64,000 bases of DNA from Galeruca laticollis (lineage: Eukaryota; Arthropoda; Insecta; Coleoptera; Chrysomelidae), in assembly GCA_963921935.1 (NCBI GenBank), contig OY998175.1, positions 160,950,809 through 161,014,808 on the forward strand. Reading direction: 5' to 3'. Every line of letters begins with the position of its first letter. Positions within the stretch are counted from its first letter, which is position 1. Position numbers and translations under genes: made by a program. Shown here in pieces: positions 55,859 to 64,000 of the stretch. The notes below the pieces were generated by a model, which saw only the letters and a program-made list of their open reading frames with translations, was not told the DNA's origin and ran no database searches.

Positions 55859-56069
55859 AATACGGTTGCCTCGTAACTTTTAACCAATCATGACACGGCC
55901 AGTCGTGACGTCACAATGAATTACATGATGAATGTTTATTTGTACCTATATTATAGTTATTTTGGGTCTTAAATAAGACAAAGTATTACGACAAAATATA
56001 TTTATATCAAAATACAAACACAACAAAAAAAATGGTTTAAAATTAATTAACATACCTAAGTAATAATTG

Positions 56070-57430
56070 AATTGTATATGTATATTATTTATAGAACAAT
56101 AATAATAGAATAATAGATTATGTTAGTTTTTCTCATTTTTTTATAAAATCTTCTAGCTTCATCGGTGTCACGTTTTCTTTTATTCAATGAATGTTCTTCA
56201 GATTTCTTTGAATTAAGGTATTTTATTCTGATAAATACTCTCTATCGAACAAATGAATAAATTAATTTTTTGGCAATAAGTGGTTCTTTTTTACTTATAA
56301 AATTAGTTGTACGTTTTACAATTTTTGTTTTAATTTTAAATTGATCTTCATGTACCCTAACGAACCACTTATCCAAACGTTCAACATCACTTTGCCAAGA
56401 AGATGAGGGCTCAGTTAAGCCACGAAACGAAAGGCTTTGTACCCATGATGGCATTGCATAAGAATGAAGGTTTTTTGCCTCATTCTTGTACGTGTAGGTA
56501 CCAAGTTCTGGAAATTCCTTGTTGTGTTTTCTAGCCAGATATCCAGCTATATATATCAAACCTTCTTTTTCGTAAATTTGTTTGGTGGACGTATTAGAAG
56601 AAGTTGTACTTGAAATTTCACTCATCGCTAGTATCTTTTGGTACAATTTGTTTCAAAGAATCAATACTAGCTTGTTTGAGGGCATTAGCAAGTATAAACT
56701 CTTCTTGTTCTGTCTCCTTCAGCTGCTGAGTATTGGGATTCTTCTGTACTATCCCTGGATTTTTTCCCAAAAGAATCATCCTTAATTGATATATAGCATT
56801 AAGTGGAGCAGGATGGTCATGCAAGCCGCCTCTTGATCTAATCTGAAAAGTTTAAAAATATTTTATTTGAATATACCAAGCTTTAATAAAAGATATAACT
56901 ATACCTGGCAAAATAAATTTTCAAGACAATCCTGATTCAGCCTATGGGTCAAGATATATGAGGCTTTATACCTTTCCTTCATGTCTACAAATAATTGCTT
57001 TAGAGACGATGTTGAAATAACAGCTGCCTTTGGAATAGCTGCACACTGTTTTTAGAAATTGCTCGCATGTTTAAAATGGTTTTCCTTAGATGGTCTAAAA
57101 CCTCATTTTGCATTTCTAATTTTTTTCCATACGCTACTTTAGAGTTGACTGTCTCTGAAGGACAATATGAATTTAAAATGTCAAACCATTTATTGATAAG
57201 CTCAATGAATTCTCCCACATTTTGAGCCAACTTTTTAATTGGTCCAGGGCAATATCTCTTTAAAGCTGTAGCTGTTGTATAAGATAACAGCTGAGCTGCT
57301 AAAGACACATTGTGTCTTTGTGCTTTTTCAAAGTAATATGTAATCGTGTTAACTAATAATTTCACTTCTACAATCATTTATGAGGGCAAATTGAATAAAA
57401 TATTCACTGGTTTCGTGTGGTTGTCACTCT
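56070..57430 (-). pseudogene. P-element/THAP9-like transposase, C-terminal half, with intron
   Basis: From high to low: LAAQLLSYTTATALKRYCPG and EFIELINKWFDILNS (57370-57180); after a one-base shift near 57055, LKQLFVDMKERY and YILTHRLNQDCLENLFCQ. Then a 62-bp intron (56904-56843, GTATAG...TTTTCAG), then IRSRGGLHDHPAPLNAIYQL, GLIYIAGYLARKHNKEFP and PSWVQSLSFRGLTEPS, and after an in-frame TAG near 56240, RVFIRIKYLNSKK. These are landmarks of P-type transposases (GTP-dependent cut-and-paste enzymes). The THAP finger and the first catalytic part are missing. Confidence 0.8.
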
Positions 57431-57771
57431 GGAATCTTTTAATAGATTTTTCCAACAAACGTTAGTTGGTGAAGAAACTATTTCAACTTAATAAACACTT
57501 TACAAGAACTTTTTCGTTTCCGACTTGTCACTTTGACACATAAAAAAACTCGACTCTACCTAATGCCGTCGCCAACTACTGTACGGGGTGGGTCGTGTAT
57601 ATATATTAAGACGTCTTAATGACTTTTCAAATTCTACGTCAGAATGCAAAAACTTAACCAAACATCTTTACAAGGAAACTGCAAAACCCGTTGAATGTGG
57701 TGTACAGGGTGAATCAAACTCAGAATAATAAATGTTTAGTTGAATTCTTTAGTTCGAACTAGTTTTCGAAC

Positions 57772-57803
57772 ATATACCCCCCCGTTGAAAGCACGGCTTT
57801 CAA
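57772..57803 (-). other. BEL polypurine tract, hairpin and LTR start
   Basis: Minus strand: TTGAAAGC/GCTTTCAA hairpin (57803-57785), then CGGGGGGG (polypurine, C7 on plus at 57777-57783), TATA and TGTTCG, the 5' end of the LTR. Confidence 0.6.
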
Positions 57804-57919
57804 AACAGATGTAACATACTTTGAGGTGAATAGATTTAACTTGCACCTTATTCGCAACAAAAAATAAAAACGGAACTTAAGCCTACATGAAAAAAAAAAT
57901 GATGTCTTTATTCATTACT

Positions 57920-58950
57920 ATCTGGAAAGGGACACAGTTTTACGACTGGTGGTATAACTTCTCTCAGAGTGGTCTTTAGTTTGACAACACGAACTTAGCT
58001 ATCTTTACTAGGAAAAATCTCAGAGATGCGAGCAAGGGGCCAAAGTAAAGGGGGCGTGTTATCTTCTTTCAAAAGAACCAACTCTCCTACCTCAAGATTA
58101 CGGGAAGGGTTACGCCACTTCGGACGATGCTGAAGACGATTTAGATAATCGCGCGACCAGCGATTCCAAAATGTTTGCTGAATTTGCGAGATACGCTGAT
58201 ATAACGAGAGTTTGTTGATTGCTATATTTGTCAGATTGGGTTCGGGAAATGATGTGAGACTGGTTCCGACAAGAAAATGTCCGGGAGTTAGACTTTGCAA
58301 GTCGTTTGGGTCACTTGAAATAGGACATAAAGGCCTTGAATTCAAGATTGCCTCTACCTGAGTAAGAATTGTGTAAAAGACCTCGAAAGTGAAATTTGCA
58401 TCACCAATCATGCGATACAACAGTTGCTTAGCGCTTTTAACAGCGGCTTCCCAAAGTCCCCCCCAATGGGGAGAACTTGGTGGTATGTTTTTGAACTGAA
58501 TGTAGTTTTGAGAACAAAATTCTTGAATTATAGTATCAGTGGTTTGCGACAAGAAAAATGCGCGCAATCTTTTTATCTCATTCTTCGCACCGATAAAGTT
58601 GGTTCCATTGTCGCTATGGATACAACTTGGATTTCCACGTCGAGAAATGAACCGTTTCAATGTTAAAATAAAGGCGTCAGTTGACAGACTGGTGACTAGT
58701 TCAAGATGAATCGCTTTTGTCGACATGCACACAAATACGGCTAACCATGCTTTAATGATTGGAGCCTTGCGTAAATGGGAGGATTTTAAATAATATGGGC
58801 CGGCGTAGTCTACTCCTACTTGTTCAAATGGTCGAGACATCATTACACGCTCTTTAGGTAAACTAGCCATGAGTTGAGAGTATTGAATACAACGAAATCT
58901 AAAGCACTTTGAACATTGGTGTACTATCTTTTTAATTTCCTTAAGCCCAA
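57920..58950 (-). pseudogene. BEL-Pao integrase with C-terminal (DUF5641-type) domain
   Basis: Opens in the zinc-binding part (VHQCSKCFRFR), then one long frame (58870-57995): GVDYAGPYYLK (first Asp), FVCMSTKAIHLELV, IHSDNGTNFIGAKNEI (second Asp) and PPSSPHWGGLWEAAVKSAK (Glu). The C-terminal domain has LNSRPLCP, LTPGHFLVG, RWSRDYLNRLQHRPKW and GELVLLKEDNTPPLLWPLARI, the BEL-Pao hallmark. A stop interrupts the final part, which continues VRVVKLKTTLREVIPPVVKLC. The 291-codon frame is otherwise intact with the full DDE triad. Confidence 0.9.
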
Positions 58951-59357
58951 TGAGGATTAAATTTAAATAATAATCGGATATTCATTAAGAACTGCATTAG
59001 CGCCTACCAGCTAGAAAGAGAAAGAAATACTACACAACAGTGGGTTGCATACATTTCAATTTTGCATCACCGTTTTTCACGCGCGCCTTCCTACCAGTTA
59101 CGTTAGTATAGAGTCCAATGAAGGTGGGTGATTTGTGAATGGTTGTGAGCGACCAGTGGAACGCACCCATTGAGGACATGACAGATGACAGTCATGTGCG
59201 ATTTGTTTGGATTTTAGAGGTCATTTTTAGTTCATTTTGTAAATTATTGTTGAATAAAAATAGAAAAGATGTTAAGTACAAAATAACTAATTGAGCGATT
59301 GCAATTTTGCATATAGAATACGATAAATAATTGAATCTTTATATATTTATTTAAAAA
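58951..59357 (+). promoter_or_regulatory. upstream region of PHKB (promoter inferred)
   Basis: No ORF. A relatively GC-rich block (59070-59200, with CACGCGCGCC and GTGAGCGACCAGTGG) lies 150-290 bp before the PHKB start codon, in an AT-rich context. The position suggests core promoter and 5' UTR. No TATA box was identified. Confidence 0.35.
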
Positions 59358-60126
59358 ATGGGTCTTTTAGATTTATCATTGTAAGTTCAAAATCGGACTA
59401 AAACAATTAAAAACACTTTAAAAAAGATATTTTTTCATTTTAGGATGAGGCAGAGCAACGCAGAAGATGCAAATTTATACCAGTTTCTCAAAGTTTCAAA
59501 CTATGAGGATACTGTAAGACAGCTGGATATTTATTATGGAATGGGTTTGTATGATTTTATAACATTAAAATTATTAATATAAAAGTTTAATTTGTTAGCT
59601 AATTTAATTTTAAGAATCCTACATATTTGCTTATTATATCTATATTTTGTTTTTAGTCAAGAGGCAACTACTTCGTTTCCAAAGTCCTATAACAGGACTA
59701 TTTCCTGTACTTTCATCTGACACTGAAATAGGAAGTGTTAGAGATAGTATATATTGTGCAGCTGCTGTATGGGGCTTATATCAAGCTTATAGGTAAAAAA
59801 ACGTAAATTACATTAAAACCAAATTAATTATTATTAATTCTAGGAGAATAGACGATGATAGAGGAAAATCTTATGAATTAGGACAATCAACTGTGAAATG
59901 TATGCGAGGTATTTTAGAGTGCTGGGTAAAACAAGCACGCAAAATAGAGTTATTCAAGAAAAATCAGTGTAGTGCTCATGCGTTGCATGTCAAATTTCAT
60001 TTAACTACTGGAAATGAAGTTTTTGGAGATCACGAATACAATCATTTACAGATCGATGTTATATCACTTTACCTACTATTTTTAGTACAAATGATTTCAT
60101 CTGGTTTGCAGATTATTTATACCCAG
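59358..60126 (+). CDS. PHKB: phosphorylase b kinase regulatory subunit beta, first four coding exons
   Basis: Exons: 59358-59380, 59444-59544, 59657-59792 and 59844-60126. All boundaries are GT...AG and the phase is kept at each. The protein starts MGLLDLSLMRQSN; exon 2 has VRQLDIYYGM; exon 3 VKRQLLRFQSPITGLFPVLS and SIYCAAAVWGLYQAYR; exon 4 RIDDDRGKSYELGQS, KCMRGILECW and HLQIDVISLYLLFLVQMISS. This is the N-terminal glucoamylase-like helical domain of the beta regulatory subunit of phosphorylase kinase, the calcium-regulated cytosolic enzyme that activates glycogen phosphorylase. There is no stop or frameshift. Later exons are not in the window. Confidence 0.9.
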
Positions 60127-60460
60127 GTAATTGTCTAATTGAATATAGAGTTGAAAAATACATTGACAAAATGTTTTGTTCTCAATATTATCTTTTTATA
60201 TTGTGGGAGAATACGCAATCAGGTATAAACGAGGAAAAGCAAGGAGATGGGGGAACAGCGTTCATAGTAAGAGGAAAAAACGAAAAAAAGTAATGCCATT
60301 GTAATGTTTTACTGGACCTAAAACGTCTACTTCAGCTTTTGATTACTTCATACAGCTTCAGTCACAAATATATCCAAAAGTTTGAGTTAAACAGAAAAAT
60401 AAAACACCAAATGAAATAAACGGTTTTAAAGATTAAAACTAACTTTTCCGCATCTGTGAC
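60127..60460. other. PHKB intron 4, start
   Basis: Follows the GTAATT donor. No next exon recognised. A-rich sequence near 60270-60400. Confidence 0.5.
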
Positions 60461-61350
60461 CCTGAACAATATTCTATCATAAAATTGTTACTTGTATACA
60501 CTTCGGGGGATGTATCGTGCTAACAAACCGAAATTTCTCCAAAAATAACCAAAAATTTAGTATATCTAGTTTTATAGGACCCGCTGTACTCGCTCTAGTC
60601 AACTGAAAATCAATAGGGTACATCTGTGAGACACCTTGAACAATACTTATTCATAAAGTTGATCAATTGTATACTCTCTGAAGGCTGTATCGTGCTAACA
60701 AACTGAAGATTCTCCAAAAATGACAAAAATTTGGTACTTCAAGTACCACAGCACCCGTTGTACTGGCTTTAGTGAGCTCAATATCAATAGGGTTTATCTT
60801 TAAGACGCTCTGAATAATATCCAATCATAAAATTCATCACTTGTATATACTCCGGAGGCTGTATCGTGCTAACAAACTGAAACTTCTCCAAAAATGACAA
60901 AAATATCGTACTTAAAGTACTGTAGCACCGGTTGTATTGGCTCTGGTGAGCTGAAAATCAATAGGGTTCATCAGTGAGATGCCCTGAATAATATTCAATC
61001 ATAAAATTGGTGACTTGTTGAACTCTGGAGGCTAACAAACTGAAATTTCTCGAAAAACGACAAAATGTTGTACTTCAAGTACCATAGCACCCGTTGTACT
61101 GGCTCTGGTGAGCTGAAAATCAATAGGGTTCATCTGTGAAATGTCCTTAACAATATTACATCATAAAATTGGTGACTTATTGCACGACGGCAACATACAC
61201 ACAGGATTTTTTTTCTAAAAACCGTTTTTTCGTGTTGTTGATGGATAACGTAAAAATAACTCAAAAAAAAATTTCAAATTTCCAACTTTTTTGTGGGTAA
61301 ACCAATACTTTTCTCGCATATTAGATAGGTTGGCGGAAAAGTAAAAATCA
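60461..61350 (+). repeat. satellite array (about 175-bp units) with unique flank
   Basis: Units start at about 60461, 60635, 60810, 60983 and 61145 (spacing 174, 175, 173 and 162 bp). Each has CCTGAA(C/T)AATAT, ATCATAAAATT, a CTCCGGAGGCTGTATCGTGC-like block, CAAAAATGACAAAAAT, GTACTTCAAGTACC (a palindrome in the later units) and GAGCTGAAAATCAATAGGG. From 61185 the array passes into the flank CACAGGATTTTTTTTCT, CCAACTTTTTTGTGGG and CGGAAAAGTAAAAA, shared with the copies at 24.8 and 52.5 kb. Confidence 0.9.
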
Positions 61351-62095
61351 CTTACATCATTAGGCACACGGAGTACGCCACTTTCGACACAGTACAATAA
61401 AAACTCAAAAATTATACAGACCAACACGGGCAGCCCACTCAGCGTGAAATAGTTAACTAAAGCAATAACGGACAAAAGGTTAGGTGGAAGGTTATTTTCG
61501 TAGGTTCCAATGTTGCCAAACTATAAGTCATTTTAAGCCACTGGCGTACTGTGTGCGCCAGAGCGCCTAGCCAAGGGTTAAATACTCCTAAAAATACCTT
61601 CTAAAATTGTTTGAACCAATAGAGAATTATTATGAATCAGAAATAGGAGCGGTAGATCAAAGACGCATATCATCTAAAAAACAAAAAATATCACCTTTCA
61701 GTATTTGCGAGGGTAACAAAAAAATGTTTTAAAATTGTTTAGTCCATTAGAAAGGAAAGTCTGACATGATATTACACATCTTTACTAAACAGCTAAGCAG
61801 TCAAAAAAAGTGACAACACCATAGTATAATCATTCTTTTAACCACTTTGAACTAGGGAATTTTTTTGTCTCGTCAAAGAATCGCCGCAGTTATCACAAAA
61901 GATCTCACTGAAAATAAAAATAAGTTATGGTGTCTATCACAAATATGGAATTATATCAATATAGTATTTTATTAGAGACAGAACAATATATAATATAAGA
62001 AAACAAACATTTCTGGGAAGTACCTGGTTAGGTAAGTGCCATGTTTCATAAAACACTTCATCTAAGAGTTTGTCTAGTTTTCCGTCCATGTTGAA
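61351..62095. other. non-coding gap
   Basis: No gene or repeat recognised; intronic if PHKB continues. Confidence 0.5.
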
Positions 62096-62990
62096 CTTTA
62101 ATCAGGATGACTGCTGTGAGGTGAAGCACATTAAAAGCCGTTTTTAGGGAAAACAGTGTGGATATAAATACAAATTGGTCCAATATTCGATAATATTTAG
62201 TTACTTTTGGTAATTTCACATTCTTTAACGATATACTTGGAAATTAATAAAACACGTGGTATAATTTACTATCATCTTTAATAAACAAAATATGATAATG
62301 AAAAAACGCTTTTGGTTACAAAGTTTAAAGGTATGCTGTTGAAATTGGATTTTTAAAGGTGGACGTGTTCAAGCCAGCACTCCCACATTTAAACTCCTTT
62401 TACAGGAAAAACTGTGTGGGTACAAATTTTAATTTTTTGGGTACAAATTAGTCCTATATTCGAAAATTATTAATATTTAGTTATCTTTGATAATTTCAAA
62501 TCTTTTAACGATTCACTTGGAAATTAATAAAACACGTGGTCTAATTTACTATCATCTTTTATAAACAAAATGATATAATAATGAAAAAACGCTTTTGGGT
62601 ACATATTAGTCCTAAATTCAAAGTTTAAAGGTATGCTGTTAAAATTTGATTTTGTAAAAGTGGGGGTGCTAGCTTGAGCTTAAACTAGCACCCCACTTTA
62701 AATAACGGTTTTTCAGAAAAACTGAGTGGGTACAAATTATTATCTTTTGGGTACAAATTAGTCCTTAATTCAAAGTTTAGATTTATGACAATAAAATTTG
62801 ATTTTGTCAATGTGGGGGTGTTAGCTGGAGCTCAAGCTAGCACCCCCACTTTAAATAGTGATTTTTCAGAAAAACTAAGTGGGTACAAATTCTAATTTTT
62901 GGGTACAAATTAGTCCTAGATTAGTTCTAAATTACACATAAGTTTTTTTTTAAATTTGAAAAAGTGGGGGTGCTAGCTTTACTGACGTCA
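62096..62990. repeat. tandem array with stem-loop units
   Basis: Units carry GGGTACAAATTAGTCC, TTTTTCAGAAAAACTGAGTG and a palindromic block GTGGGGGTGCTAGC ... GCTAGCACCCCCAC. Stem-loops lie at about 62357-62390 (degenerate), 62657-62700 and 62812-62850, with a half-copy at 62963-62977. Spacings are about 303, 153 and 150 bp: the long units contain an extra 150-bp block (AACACGTGGT, ACTATCATCTTT) present at 62190-62310 and 62465-62590. Confidence 0.85.
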
Positions 62991-63189
62991 CAAGTAGGAC
63001 AAGAAGAGTGTTTTGAAGATAGAAAAACTCATTACATAAGTATATAAACAATAAGGAACAAATGCTATGCAGTTTGGCAGCAGCTACCGACACGTGTATA
63101 ATGAGCACCGCACAGAGTTTAGCAACCAAGTGGGACAAATGGAAATCTGATCAATCATGTACTAGTTAAAAGAAAACATTGCAAATATA

Positions 63190-63955
63190 TCAATGATGTA
63201 AGATCCTACAGAGGAGCAAACATAGATTCAGACCACATTCTGATACAGATGTAAAAATAAAAAAAAGCAGAAGAAAGAAAAACAAATAACATTAAAAAGG
63301 GAACTTAGACAAATTAGAATATACTAAGATATCACAAAAATAAAAAGAAGAGTTAAATAATAGAATATAAACTGAGGCTGACATAAACAGTATTGAAGAT
63401 GATTGCATTAAGATTACAGAAACAATAATAGAGGAGGCAGAAAATTATTGGAGTTAGCTGCAAAATATTGAACAACCACTGGTTTGATAATGAATGCGAG
63501 AATATTATCCAGAAAAAAAAACAATGCCAGGAAGGAATGGCTCAGAACAAAAACATAACATAATAAAAAATAATACCAAGACCCAAGAAAAGAGCAAACA
63601 AATCATGACAAATAAAGAAAATAAGATGGATAGAAAAAACACTAGAAAAAATTGAAAATGAAAAGAACAACACAAGAATACTGTATCAATACCTGAAAAA
63701 AAAGTAACAGACAAAGCAAAAAAACCACAGACGAAATATAGGAGAAATAATGGAAAATATACTTCGGCAACCTTTACAAATCAGAAAATTATATTATAGT
63801 AGAAGAAAAAAGGATTATAGAAGACCAACTAAACAATCTAGAAAATAAATCAAGTTTTGGAGACCTACAAGAACATATATCAAACCTTAAAAGTAACAAA
63901 GCAGCAGGAAGCAACACGATAATTGCCGAATTAATTAAACATGAGTAGAAATAAT
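63190..63955 (+). pseudogene. RTE-like LINE fragment: endonuclease end, linker, RT start
   Basis: Frames with many stops code RSYRGANIDSDHILIQM (endonuclease end with the Asp-His pair), a Lys-rich linker with ITETIIEEAENYW and, near 63880, LQEHISNLKSNKAAGSNTI and AELIKHE (the start of RT fingers). It is old and heavily broken, and stops near 63955, where different sequence (GGGATCGACCGATATC) begins. Confidence 0.6.
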
Positions 63956-64000
63956 TAGGGATCGACCGATATCTGTATCAGCCAATATGTAAACCACTAT

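Larger units (their letters stand above)
57640..58950 (-). mobile_element. BEL-Pao retrotransposon, 3' part
   Basis: Minus-strand integrase, then a polypurine tract and the start of a 3' LTR (TGTTCGAAAAC at 57772 downward). Upstream pol is not present. The LTR seems cut within about 130 bp. Confidence 0.75.

Noticed and set aside
60461..61190. Regularly spaced repeats that could suggest a CRISPR-like array
   Set aside because: Units are contiguous, about 175 bp and diverged, with no short repeat/unique spacer pattern; the genome is eukaryotic.
63955..64000. GGGATCGACCGATATC as the end of a DNA transposon
   Set aside because: It resembles a known type of inverted-repeat end, but only 45 bp remain before the window stops, so it cannot be supported.

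Overview
This window is nuclear DNA from an arthropod, most likely an insect. It is AT-rich, has (TA)n tracts and canonical GT-AG introns, and carries no operons or Shine-Dalgarno genes. The transposon set (Penelope-like, jockey/I/LOA/CR1/RTE-like LINEs, gypsy and BEL-Pao LTR elements, hAT, P and PIF/Harbinger transposons) and two animal gene fragments fit an insect. A beetle is possible, but the sequence alone does not settle the order.

1-6.7 kb: the 3' end of a Penelope-like element (PLE), then a recent, internally deleted LTR retrotransposon with 1.5-kb LTRs, a tRNA-Lys-like primer site, a Gag remnant and only the edges of pol. 6.7-10.7 kb: an inactive RTE-like LINE on the minus strand. 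10.7-16.8 kb: an I-like LINE broken by an old LTR related to the first element, a PLE tail and a 1.6-kb insertion that cuts the RNase H domain exactly. 16.9-17.9 kb: a two-exon transposase-associated pseudogene. 18.4-20.9 kb: a nearly intact jockey-like LINE. 21.1-25 kb: a perfect 96-bp hairpin and a satellite-bearing element split by a decayed hAT transposon. 25.7-32.5 kb: LINE fragments in both orientations and a second PLE.

34-41.6 kb has the most non-transposon coding sequence: a CAP-Gly exon resembling the N-terminus of CYLD, Harbinger-type elements, a USP2/USP21-like retrocopy and a decayed THAP-finger gene. 43-47.6 kb is a gypsy element whose pol ends in a macro-domain-like segment. 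48-50.5 kb is a LOA-like LINE. 50.5-58.9 kb is a patchwork: zinc-finger and Cys-rich fragments, a second copy of the satellite element, LINE pieces, a fragment of an unnamed FDxY-type family, a P-element transposase with a 62-bp intron, and a BEL-Pao integrase.

59.36-60.13 kb holds the clearest functional gene: four intact, correctly spliced 5' coding exons of the phosphorylase kinase beta subunit (PHKB, plus strand). Its next exons are not in the window, so the downstream satellite array (60.5-61.3 kb), stem-loop array (62.1-63.0 kb) and LINE fragment would lie in a large PHKB intron.

The recurring themes are PLE tails with hammerhead-like cores at five loci, one satellite-plus-flank element at three loci, and strongly nested transposons on both strands. 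No rRNA, tRNA or CRISPR array was recognised by eye; no tRNA scan was run.
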